From Thermomicrobiales bacterium (GTDB lineage Bacteria; Chloroflexota; Chloroflexia; Thermomicrobiales; UBA6265), in the NCBI GenBank assembly GCA_025937615.1, contig JAICRA010000088.1:1-6707 (forward strand): a DNA stretch of 6,707 bases, written 5' to 3'. How positions within the stretch are numbered: position 1 is the first letter of the stretch; every line of letters starts with the position of its first letter. The position numbers and the translations under genes were made by a program. The notes beneath the pieces were generated by a model, which was given only the letters and a program-made list of their open reading frames with translations, was not told the DNA's origin and ran no database searches. This document shows positions 1 to 6,623 of this stretch, one piece after another.

Positions 1-908
1 AGGATGTCGTCGAGTACTTTGGGACACCCGAAGATCCCGAGTTCCACATGGCATTCCATTTCCCGCTGATGCCGCGGATGTTCATGGCCATTCGCCGCGA
101 GGATCGCCTCCCGATTGTCGAGATCATGACGCGCACACCGGACATCCCCGAGAGCTGCCAGTGGGCGATCTTCCTGCGTAACCATGACGAGTTGACGCTC
201 GAGATGGTGACCGACGAAGAACGCGACTACATGTACTCCGAGTACGCCAAGGATTCGATGATGCGCCGCAACGTCGGCATCCGCCGCCGGCTGGCGCCAC
301 TGCTCGAAAACAGTCGCCGCAAGATCGAGCTCATGAACTCGCTGCTGCTGTCGCTGCCGGGGTCGCCTGTCATCTATTACGGCGACGAGCTGGGAATGGG
401 GGACAACGTTTTTCTCGGCGACCGTAACGGCGTGCGGACGCCGATGCAGTGGTCAGGCGACCGTAACGCCGGTTTCTCCCGGGCCGATGCCGCGCGGCTC
501 TATGAGCCGGTCATCGCCGACCCGGTCTATGGGTTTCAGGCGGTCAATGTCGAGGCGCAAGAGCGGCTGCCGACGTCGCTCCTGGAGTGGATGCGGCGCA
601 TCATCCGTGTCCGGAAGCGGTACCGCGCGTTTGGACGTGGCTCGCTTGAGTTCTTGAACGCCGACAACCGCACGGTGCTCGCCTATGTCCGCGCGTATGC
701 GGATGAAGTGCTGTTGTGCGTGGTGAATCTCTCACGATTCGTGCAGCCGTCGCAGCTCGATCTCAGCGCATACGCCGGGTGGCAACCGGTCGAGCTGATC
801 GGTGAGACGCCGTTCCCGCCGATCGGGGAGCTGCCCTACTTTTTGACTTTCGGTCCGCATAGTTTCTATTGGTTCAGGCTGGAGCGCCCGTCTCCGGGCA
901 CCGCATGA
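1..908 (+). CDS. treS: Trehalose synthase (maltose alpha-D-glucosyltransferase), C-terminal part
   Basis: This is the 3' part of a GH13-family trehalose synthase, which reversibly isomerises trehalose and maltose in the cytoplasm. The reading frame is open from base 3 (first codons read DVVEYFG) and ends with TGA at 906-908, giving 301 visible residues; the start lies left of the window. Seen directly: HMAFHFPLMPRMFMA near the left edge; LRNHDELTLEMV with the conserved GH13 region IV Asp encoded at 186-188; then GDELGMGDN, LGDRNGVRTPMQWS, DPVYGFQAVNVEAQ and the end-domain block ELIGETPFPPIGELPY. These blocks, in this order, are highly characteristic of TreS rather than of general alpha-glucosidases. 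The nucleophile Asp and acid/base Glu should lie upstream of the window. No frameshift or internal stop is visible. The stop overlaps the maltokinase start (ATGA), so the two genes are almost certainly cotranscribed. Confidence 0.96.
   Translation, partial: DVVEYFGTPEDPEFHMAFHFPLMPRMFMAIRREDRLPIVEIMTRTPDIPESCQWAIFLRNHDELTLEMVTDEERDYMYSEYAKDSMMRRNVGIRRRLAPLLENSRRKIELMNSLLLSLPGSPVIYYGDELGMGDNVFLGDRNGVRTPMQWSGDRNAGFSRADAARLYEPVIADPVYGFQAVNVEAQERLPTSLLEWMRRIIRVRKRYRAFGRGSLEFLNADNRTVLAYVRAYADEVLLCVVNLSRFVQPSQLDLSAYAGWQPVELIGETPFPPIGELPYFLTFGPHSFYWFRLERPSPGTA
905..908 (+). promoter_or_regulatory. ATGA stop/start overlap coupling treS to mak
   Basis: The mak ATG (905-907) shares bases with the treS TGA (906-908). 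The nearest purine-rich element, GGAG at 881-884, is about 20 bases upstream, too far for ordinary initiation. Termination-reinitiation is therefore the likely way mak is translated (inference). Confidence 0.75.
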
Positions 909-2449
909 GGTCATCGAGCGCTTTGCAATCAGATGAGGTCAAGGCCGGCGCTATCCGATCGTTGCTCAGTGAGACCGGGGCGGAAGCGCTACCGATCTGG
1001 CTGGAGACTCGTCGCTGGTTCGCCGACAAAGGCCGCGACATCAGCGGGGCCGTGATCGAGGACGCGCTTGTCGAGCGCGTCGGGCCCGACTGGCTCGCGC
1101 TGGCGGTGGCGCGTGTTGCATTCACCGATGGAGGCACGGCTCGCTATCTCTTACCGCTGGCGTTGACCGAATCTCCCGGAGAGGCTGAAACCATCACCAC
1201 GGTCGCGTCCGGTGACATCGCTGGTGTCGTCGTCGACTCGACTGTCAGACCGTGGTTTGGCGGTTGGCTGCTCGACCGGTTGGCTAGAGGGTCCGATCCG
1301 GCGCATGGGAACTGGAGCTTTGTCGCCCACCCGGCGGCCAGCGCCGATATCTCGGCTGCTCGTGGCACTGCCTCTACGGCCGTGCATGCGGAGCAGAGCA
1401 ACTCGTCGCTGCGCTTCGACGACATCCTGATCCTCAAGCTCTTCCGGCGGCTGCAACCGGGACTCAACCCGGACGAAGAGGTCTTGCGTGCGCTGGCCGA
1501 CGTGAACTTTGCGCGAGTGCCGCGCTTCCTGGGATCCGTGACCTGGCGCTCACCCGATGCAGCCATGTACGCGGTTGGGCTGGCGCAAGGGTTTGTCTCG
1601 AATGTCGGCGATGGTTGGGTCTGGATGCTGCAGCGGCTAGCCGCTGTTGCCGCGGGAGTTGTTGACCCTAGAGTCGACCGGTTTGTCGCCGAGCGGCTAC
1701 TCGGTCAGCGAACTGGCGAGCTCCATGTCGCGCTTGGGACAGTCCCGGATCAGGAGTTTGCACCCGAGACGACTGACAGCGCGGCCATTGTCGCGGACAT
1801 CGCACGCACGCGCGCCGCGACCGACGAGACGATCCAGCTGCTCCAAGAGCAGTGGGGGCATCTGCCCGAGTCGATCGCCAGCAGGCTGCCTGACGCAATC
1901 GAGGGGTTGCGGGAGCTCAGCGAGCGGGTGAATGGTTATTGGGATGAGCAAGGCACGCGGCGAGTTCGCGTTCATGGCGATTATCACCTCGGCCAGACGC
2001 TGCGGACCCCGGATCGAGACTGGGTCATCATCGACTTCGAGGGCGAGCCGGCACGTTCCCTGGAGGAGCGACGACAACGCGCGTCGGTGCTCAAGGACGT
2101 CGCCGGCATGCTGCGCTCGTTCGCCTATGCACGAGGCGCCGCCGAGCGGGCCGCGGGTGATGCTTCCGATCCCGCGGCCAAGGGCCGGCTCGAGGACTGG
2201 GAGATAGGGGCCCGGCGAGCGTTCCTCGAGGGCTACCGGCACGCGCTAGCCGGCTCGCACAGGCAATTCGTGCCGGAAGATGACGAAGGCTTCGCCCGCG
2301 CGCTGGCCGCTTGGGAGCTGGACAAGGCGCTCTACGAGGTCGCCTATGAGGCGCGGAACCGACCCAATTGGCTCGATCTTCCGTTGCGGTCGCTGCTCCC
2401 GGACGTCCTCGATCAGGCAGCCGACACGGCAGGAGGCGCCCCCGCGTAG
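905..2449 (+). CDS. mak: Maltokinase (ATP:maltose 1-phosphotransferase)
   Basis: Phosphorylates maltose to alpha-maltose-1-phosphate, the donor for GlgE, using maltose made by TreS. The 514-residue product shows an N-terminal cap with RRWFADKGR (36-44), then QSNSSL (164-169) and LILKLFRRLQPG (175-186), which contains the likely ATP-contacting Lys178. The aminoglycoside-phosphotransferase-like catalytic loop HGDYHLGQ (357-364, Asp359) is followed by the metal-binding IDFEGEP (376-382, Asp377). KDVAGMLRSFAYA (397-409) and the C-terminal YEARNRPNWLDLPL are also typical of maltokinases. I chose the ATG at 905 because it overlaps the treS stop as ATGA. A TTG at 869 would add 12 residues inside treS and has no better support. 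No strong ribosome binding site sits at normal distance, which fits translational coupling. From memory, mycobacterial homologues are about 455 residues, so this one is somewhat long. The last 37 bases overlap the convergent GH57 gene. Confidence 0.93.
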   Translation: MRSSSALQSDEVKAGAIRSLLSETGAEALPIWLETRRWFADKGRDISGAVIEDALVERVGPDWLALAVARVAFTDGGTARYLLPLALTESPGEAETITTVASGDIAGVVVDSTVRPWFGGWLLDRLARGSDPAHGNWSFVAHPAASADISAARGTASTAVHAEQSNSSLRFDDILILKLFRRLQPGLNPDEEVLRALADVNFARVPRFLGSVTWRSPDAAMYAVGLAQGFVSNVGDGWVWMLQRLAAVAAGVVDPRVDRFVAERLLGQRTGELHVALGTVPDQEFAPETTDSAAIVADIARTRAATDETIQLLQEQWGHLPESIASRLPDAIEGLRELSERVNGYWDEQGTRRVRVHGDYHLGQTLRTPDRDWVIIDFEGEPARSLEERRQRASVLKDVAGMLRSFAYARGAAERAAGDASDPAAKGRLEDWEIGARRAFLEGYRHALAGSHRQFVPEDDEGFARALAAWELDKALYEVAYEARNRPNWLDLPLRSLLPDVLDQAADTAGGAPA

Positions 2450-4146
2450 CCCTGGCGCGGCGCCCAGTCTCCGTAGTCAATCGTTCCAAACGGATTGTCG
2501 CGCTCGCGCAACACGGCGAGGTAACTCTCGTCCTCGGCGGAAAACGTATCGGTCTCCGAGAGCGAGGCAAGCTGATTGAACCGTTCCAGGTGCTCTTGGA
2601 AGCGTTCGACGGCGTACTCCTTCGCCTGCATCGTAGTCACCAGGAATGGCCAGTCGCTACTCTGCAGGAGAAGAAGCTCTCGGGCCGTCTGATTGAGGAT
2701 GTCCCGACGGGTGCCATCCGAGTCGGGAAAACGGGTAACCAATTCTTCCATGCGACGTTCGGCGGCGTGGATCAGTGGCCACATCCACTCCGTATCGTCA
2801 TTCAGCCACGTGTAGTGCCCGCCGCCGGCTCCCCAGCTCGATTCGGGCAGCGACAGCACTTCGCGTGGCGGGTGCTCTTCGACGATTCGGCTCGCCGTGC
2901 TGAGCTCGACCGACGGCCGCGCAGAGAGCCCGCGCAGGACCGCTTTCAACCAGTCAACCCCCTCGAACCACCAGTGGCCGAAGAGCTCTGTGTCGTACGA
3001 GGCGGTGATGGATCCGAAATCGCCGGATTGCTCGTGAAACTGGCGCAACTGCTCCTCGACGAGGTGGACGTAATGGCCGGCGTGGGAGCGGACCTGATCA
3101 GCGGCGCGCTGTGGATCGTACGGTTGCTTCCGGCCAAGATCGACGCCCGCGCCGGATACCCGCCAATACTGCATGCCGGATTCGGCGTCCTTGCGGTGAA
3201 ACTCACGATACACGAAGTCCCCGGGGTACCCGAATGCCGCCGACCACACCTGCTGGCCGGTCCGCTCATGCCGGGCCAGTACAGCCACTTGCCCCGGGGC
3301 GTCGCCAACCCAGTAGGGCCGAAGTGATGTTCCCGGGGCCAGTTGCTGATCGGGCTCCGGCGGGGTGATCGTCGAGGCATAGCGCCGGGCGATCATGCCA
3401 TACGGTCCGATCGTCCCGGGCACGGCCATGCCGACCGGCCGGCCTCCCTCGACGGTGTGGGTTTCGCTGAAGAAGACCAGGAGCCCATCCTCGGCAAGGA
3501 ATGATTCCAAACCGGGCCGGCGCACAACCCGTTCCCTCTCATCTTCGATGATCGCGGGCCGATAGGCGCACTCGGGAAGCCAGACCGCTTGCGGCGATCG
3601 CCCAAACCGGCGGCGGTAGGTTTCGACACCGGTGTGAAGCTGCCCGTGGATCGAGGAATCACGAGAGAGGAGCGGCAGGTAGCCGTGGGTGGCGGCGCTG
3701 GTGGCGATCTCGAGGAGTCCTTCGTCCTGCAGCGTGCGGAACGCGCCGAGTAGGTCGCTGCCAAATCGGTGCTGAAACGACGTGAGCACCCGGGCGTACC
3801 AGTGGTGATAGAAACGAGCGAGATCGCGAAACGTGGCGTCGCCCGCCCGCTCGAAGCGGTCGACGTCCTGTGCGGCTTTGGCGGCCCGTTCTGCGGCATA
3901 GGCGATGAAGTGCTCCACGATGAGCGGGTCGGCCAGTTGCTCACCGAGGATCGGCGTGATACCGATGGTCAGCCGGAACGGCACGCCCTCTTCTCGCAGG
4001 TCATAGAGCGCGTTCAGAAGCGGAACATACGTTTCGGCAATCGCCTCATGCACCCACTCCTCGCCATGTGGCCACATCCCGGCCTGCCGGGCGTAGGGCA
4101 GATGGCTATGCAACATGAATGTGAAGGCCCCGACTGGCGCTGCCAC
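2413..4146 (-). CDS. GH57 1,4-alpha-glucan branching enzyme (DUF1957-type C-terminal domain)
   Basis: A 577-residue cytoplasmic protein with no signal peptide, matching the GH57 branching-enzyme group. These enzymes cut an alpha-1,4 glucan and re-attach the piece by an alpha-1,6 bond. Seen: HSHLPYAR (13-20), the first GH57 motif; THGYLPLL (153-160); VWLPECAYRP (188-197) with the expected nucleophile Glu192; YDTELFGHWWFEG (384-396) with the expected acid Asp385; and SWGAGGGHYTWLN (437-449). The C-terminal part, from about 450, is the helical domain typical of this group, with LLLLQSSDWPF at 491-501. The length fits the family (about 520-580). The start is GTG at 4146, placed 5 bases after a strong GGGAGGA. 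The gene lies 66 bases downstream of malQ on the same strand, so they probably form one operon. Some GH57 members annotated as branching enzymes act mainly as hydrolases or 4-alpha-glucanotransferases, so the exact activity is less certain than the family. Confidence 0.9.
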   Translation of the reverse strand: MAAPVGAFTFMLHSHLPYARQAGMWPHGEEWVHEAIAETYVPLLNALYDLREEGVPFRLTIGITPILGEQLADPLIVEHFIAYAAERAAKAAQDVDRFERAGDATFRDLARFYHHWYARVLTSFQHRFGSDLLGAFRTLQDEGLLEIATSAATHGYLPLLSRDSSIHGQLHTGVETYRRRFGRSPQAVWLPECAYRPAIIEDERERVVRRPGLESFLAEDGLLVFFSETHTVEGGRPVGMAVPGTIGPYGMIARRYASTITPPEPDQQLAPGTSLRPYWVGDAPGQVAVLARHERTGQQVWSAAFGYPGDFVYREFHRKDAESGMQYWRVSGAGVDLGRKQPYDPQRAADQVRSHAGHYVHLVEEQLRQFHEQSGDFGSITASYDTELFGHWWFEGVDWLKAVLRGLSARPSVELSTASRIVEEHPPREVLSLPESSWGAGGGHYTWLNDDTEWMWPLIHAAERRMEELVTRFPDSDGTRRDILNQTARELLLLQSSDWPFLVTTMQAKEYAVERFQEHLERFNQLASLSETDTFSAEDESYLAVLRERDNPFGTIDYGDWAPRQGYAGAPPAVSAA

Positions 4147-4151
4147 GTCAT

Positions 4152-4158
4152 TCCTCCC
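4152..4158 (-). promoter_or_regulatory. Ribosome binding site of the GH57 gene
   Basis: On the minus strand this reads GGGAGGA, 5 bases before the GTG at 4146. An ATG lying between them is out of frame, so this site fixes the GTG as start. Confidence 0.85.
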
Positions 4159-4167
4159 TAATCTGCT

Positions 4168-4182
4168 TCCCGATGTTCGGGA
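4168..4182 (-). other. Small perfect dyad in the malQ-GH57 gap
   Basis: TCCCGA and TCGGGA form a perfect 6-base-pair stem around a 3-base centre, 9 bases upstream of the GH57 ribosome binding site. There is no T-run, so it is not a convincing terminator. It could be a weak attenuating or stabilising hairpin between the two cistrons, or chance. An 8-base palindrome CGACGTCG lies next to it at 4184-4191. Confidence 0.35.
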
Positions 4183-4212
4183 TCGACGTCGTCTCGGATA
4201 GTTGGCCCGGTC

Positions 4213-5796
4213 TCATGGACTCCCATGCGGGTGCAGCACGTGGGTGGCATCCGGCGCCGTGTAGTCGTACGGATCATGGCCACGTGGAAGCTCGATCGCG
4301 CCTGACCGACCATAGGTGTCGGTCAGTTCGCGGAGCCCGTCCGCCAGCCCTTCGTGCAATTGGTGGGGAGCATAGCGCCAAGCCCAGTTGCCCGACGGAC
4401 TCCCCGGGGTATTCATGCGCGCGTCATCGTCGAGACGCATCACATCCTGCAACGGGGCAATGGCGCGATCGGCGATCGACGCCAGCGCGGTGCGGATGAG
4501 GTCCCACGCGATGTCGCTGCCATCGCGCCCCAGGTATCGCTGCACGTTCGCGCGGACGGCATCCGGCAAGGTGCGGAACCAGCCAATGGTGGTCTGGTTG
4601 TCATGAGTCCCCGTGTAGACCACCGATTCTGGTACGTAATTGTGAGGAAGATAGGCATTGGTGGGGCCGCTGTCGAAGCCGAACTGCAGCACCTTCATAC
4701 CTGGGTAACCGAGCTCTTCTCGCAACGCGACAACATCCGGGGTGATGAGTCCGAGATCCTCGACGACGAATGAAAGCTCTCCCAGTGCGCGCTCCATCGC
4801 ATCGAAAATGGCGCGTCCTGGCCCCTGCTCCCAACGGCCGGCCGCGGCGGTGCGGGCATCAACTGGGACGACCCAGGAGGCGGCGAAGGCGCGGAAATGA
4901 TCAATCCGCAGCATGTCGACTTGCTGGAGTGAGGACCGGACTCGATCGATCCACCAGGCATAACCAGTTTCGGCGCTGCGCTTCCAATCATAGATCGGAT
5001 TTCCCCAGAACTGCCCCTCGGCGGTAAAGGCATCGGGAGGAACGCCGGCGACGACGGTTGGACGGCCATTCGGGTCGAGCCGGAACAGGTCTCGGTGCGC
5101 CCAGACATCGGCGCTGTCATAAGCGACGAAGATCGGTATGTCACCGAGCACGGTGATGCCCCGCTCGTTCGCGTAGCGACGCACCTCACTCCACTGACGA
5201 TGAAACAGGAACTGGGTGAACTCGTGAAACCGAATCTCGTCTCGGAAACGCTCCTTCGCGGCAGCGAGGGCGTCCGGCTCCCTCAGGGCGATACCAGTCG
5301 GCCAGTCGCTCCAGGTGCCTTCTCCATGTGCGTTCTTCAACGCCATGAAGGTCACGTAGTCGTCGAGCCAACTTGCCTGCTCGTCACGAAAGGCGTCGAG
5401 TGTGGACCGATACTCCGGCGCGGCGCCGCGGCGGAAACGATCGAACGCCGTACGCAGGAGCGGCCGCTTGTAGGCGCGTACCTCGTCATACTCGACATAT
5501 GACGTGGAAAATGAAGGGGCATCGTCGAAGTTGGCGGGGTCCAGCAAGCCATCACCCGCCAACCATGGCAGGGAGATGAGCAGCTCATTGCCGGCGAAGG
5601 CAGACGGTGACGCGTAGGGGGAATTTCCTAAGCCGATTGGGCCAAGCGGCAGTAATTGCCACAGCGTTTGGCGACCTCGAGCGAGCCAATCAACGAAACG
5701 AAACGCGGCCTCTCCAAAGTCCCCGATCCCATGCGGTCCGGGAAACGATGTTGGGTGACAGATTACGCCGCTCTGGCGGCTGCGAACTCGCTCCAT
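4213..5796 (-). CDS. malQ: 4-alpha-glucanotransferase (amylomaltase, GH77)
   Basis: Transfers alpha-1,4-glucan segments between malto-oligosaccharides and releases glucose, supplying longer chains for branching or breakdown. The 527-residue product has the GH77 hallmarks. Near the N-terminus are SFPGPHGIGDFG and LWQLLPLGPIGLGNSPYAS. These are followed by GDIPIFVAYDSADVWAH (about 218-234) and LRIDHFRAF with the expected nucleophile Asp299. FVVEDLGLITPDV carries the acid/base Glu346, YTGTHDNQTTIGW the stabilising Asp399, and MNTPGSPSGNWAWRY lies near the C-terminus. Length is normal for bacterial amylomaltases of the Thermus type (about 500). Two starts are possible. GTG at 5808 has no ribosome binding site, while ATG at 5796 follows GGAAG by 5 bases and is preferred. 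No promoter is evident in the 102 bases between ppa and this gene, so read-through from ppa is likely, and the GH57 gene follows 66 bases downstream. Confidence 0.95.
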   Translation of the reverse strand: MERVRSRQSGVICHPTSFPGPHGIGDFGEAAFRFVDWLARGRQTLWQLLPLGPIGLGNSPYASPSAFAGNELLISLPWLAGDGLLDPANFDDAPSFSTSYVEYDEVRAYKRPLLRTAFDRFRRGAAPEYRSTLDAFRDEQASWLDDYVTFMALKNAHGEGTWSDWPTGIALREPDALAAAKERFRDEIRFHEFTQFLFHRQWSEVRRYANERGITVLGDIPIFVAYDSADVWAHRDLFRLDPNGRPTVVAGVPPDAFTAEGQFWGNPIYDWKRSAETGYAWWIDRVRSSLQQVDMLRIDHFRAFAASWVVPVDARTAAAGRWEQGPGRAIFDAMERALGELSFVVEDLGLITPDVVALREELGYPGMKVLQFGFDSGPTNAYLPHNYVPESVVYTGTHDNQTTIGWFRTLPDAVRANVQRYLGRDGSDIAWDLIRTALASIADRAIAPLQDVMRLDDDARMNTPGSPSGNWAWRYAPHQLHEGLADGLRELTDTYGRSGAIELPRGHDPYDYTAPDATHVLHPHGSP

Positions 5797-5898
5797 TGAA
5801 ACTTCCACGTCCGGACACGAGAGTCAAACGCTAGTGACCGTGCTCCTCGCCGCCTTCGGCACCAACCCCGGAAATCACGCGCGAGCGCGGCACGATGA
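5797..5898 (-). other. Gap between ppa and malQ
   Basis: These 102 bases hold no recognised gene. In the minus direction they contain a short GC-rich CGCG-CTCG-CGCG self-complementary stretch followed by ATTTCC, too weak to call a terminator. They also hold an 8-base palindrome GTCCGGAC (5809-5816) just upstream of malQ. No convincing -35/-10 pair for malQ was seen. A tiny frame (GTG 5893 to TAG 5831) is probably chance. Confidence 0.4.
5802..5806 (-). promoter_or_regulatory. Ribosome binding site of malQ
   Basis: Minus-strand GGAAG lies 5 bases before the ATG at 5796. It is modest, but it overlaps the alternative GTG start (5808) and so favours the ATG. Confidence 0.55.
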
Positions 5899-6465
5899 CT
5901 AGCGCCTGCCGCGGGACACGCGGTACCGCTCGCGGCACGTAGCCACCGTCCGCAGTGTCTCCTCGAGATCGTGCCACCCGAGGACCTCGGTCTGCTTCGG
6001 TTCGAGCTGCTTGTACGTCGCGAAGAAGGTCTCGATCTCGCGCAACCAGTGGTCCCCGATATCAGCCAGCGTTCGCACGTGGGCGTAGCGTGGATCCCCT
6101 ACCGGCACGGCGAGAACCTTGAAGTCCGAGCCCTTCTCGTCGTGCATATCAAGGCCACCGAGCGGTCGAGCTGGGATCAGGCATCCTGGGAACGTCGGTT
6201 CCTGCACGAGGACGAGCACGTCGAGGGAATCGCCGTCCTCACCTAACGTCTCGGTGATGAATCCATAGTCTGTCGGATAGTGCACCGATGAATAGAGAAC
6301 CCGATCGAGGAGAAAGCGTCCGGTGCTTTCGTCGTACTCGTACTTGTTCCGGCTACCGCGGGGGATCTCGATGAACGCGAGCACCAAGCCAACGTCATCG
6401 TCGCGCTGAATCGCCAACCTCTCTCCTGTCCCCTCCCGGAGCGCGGTGGCTGTCCCTTCGGGCAT
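5899..6465 (-). CDS. ppa: Inorganic pyrophosphatase, family I
   Basis: Soluble enzyme that hydrolyses pyrophosphate to two phosphates, driving biosynthetic reactions such as NDP-glucose formation. In the 188-residue product every active-site residue known from E. coli Ppa has a counterpart. These are Glu33, Lys41, Glu43, Arg55, Tyr63, Tyr67, Asp77, Asp79, Asp82, Asp109, Asp114, Lys116, Tyr151 and Lys152, nearly all at a constant offset of 12. Visible blocks are IEIPRGSRNKYEYD, HYPTDYGF, EDGDSLDVLVL, DEKGSDFKVLAVP and FFATYKQLEP. The metal-site signature has Ser at a position that is usually Pro or Glu (DGDSLD). The start is the ATG at 6465 because it follows GGGGAGGA by 5 bases. A longer frame reaching 6537 would run through the probable promoter and has no comparable site. 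The C-terminus ends in a short Arg-rich tail. malQ follows 102 bases downstream on the same strand. Confidence 0.95.
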   Translation of the reverse strand: MPEGTATALREGTGERLAIQRDDDVGLVLAFIEIPRGSRNKYEYDESTGRFLLDRVLYSSVHYPTDYGFITETLGEDGDSLDVLVLVQEPTFPGCLIPARPLGGLDMHDEKGSDFKVLAVPVGDPRYAHVRTLADIGDHWLREIETFFATYKQLEPKQTEVLGWHDLEETLRTVATCRERYRVSRGRR

Positions 6466-6470
6466 GCGGT

Positions 6471-6478
6471 TCCTCCCC
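6471..6478 (-). promoter_or_regulatory. Ribosome binding site of ppa
   Basis: Minus-strand GGGGAGGA, 5 bases before the ATG at 6465. It is a near-perfect anti-16S match and sets the start of ppa against the longer open frame. Confidence 0.88.
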
Positions 6479-6509
6479 GCGCCGACTCGGCAATGTCCTC
6501 TGTTCACGT

Positions 6510-6537
6510 GTTTTAGCAAATTCCAGGCCGGACCCAA
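6510..6537 (-). promoter_or_regulatory. Possible sigma-70-type promoter of ppa
   Basis: On the minus strand, TTGGGT (6537-6532, 3/6 to TTGACA) is separated by 16 bases from TAAAAC (6515-6510, 4/6 to TATAAT). A TG one base upstream of the -10 gives an extended -10 form. This AT-richer patch sits inside otherwise GC-rich DNA and after the terminator of the upstream gene, where a promoter is expected. Transcription would start near 6503, giving a leader of about 37 bases. The pattern match is by eye only. Confidence 0.4.
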
Positions 6538-6568
6538 CCACCCGCAGGCAGGCGAATCCGGAAATAAC

Positions 6569-6593
6569 GAAGACCCGCGCTCAGCGGGTCTTC
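6569..6593 (-). terminator. Hairpin terminator of the right-edge gene
   Basis: GAAGACCCGC and GCGGGTCTTC form a perfect 10-base-pair stem around a 5-base loop. Read on the minus strand the hairpin is followed by GTTATTTCC, a partial T-rich tail, while the plus-strand side continues with AACGAGAACG. The minus orientation is therefore favoured. It lies 30 bases after the TGA at 6624, where a terminator for that gene is expected, and upstream of the ppa promoter. Confidence 0.75.
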
Positions 6594-6623
6594 AACGAGA
6601 ACGAGATTGGTGTGCCTTGCGGA

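Noticed and set aside
2435..2464. Possible terminator between mak and the GH57 gene (GGCGCC repeated at 2435 and 2459)
   Set aside because: The stem is only 6 base pairs with an 18-base loop and no T-run on either side, and it lies within coding sequence.
2368..3327. 319-codon open frame on the plus strand opposite the GH57 gene
   Set aside because: It lies wholly antisense to the well-supported mak/GH57 coding region, its translation resembles no family, and long antisense frames are common in GC-rich genes.
5797..5808. Upstream GTG start for malQ at 5808
   Set aside because: It has no Shine-Dalgarno sequence before it, and it overlaps the GGAAG that serves the ATG at 5796.
5831..5893. 20-codon minus-strand frame in the ppa-malQ gap (GTG start, ends ...GGEEHGH)
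   Set aside because: It has no ribosome binding site at a normal distance. The frame runs open back into ppa as a repetitive Val-Pro-Arg shadow, and it is too short to support.
6466..6537. N-terminal extension of ppa to 6537
   Set aside because: The extra 24 residues do not resemble pyrophosphatases, run through the probable promoter and leader, and ignore the strong ribosome binding site at 6471-6478.
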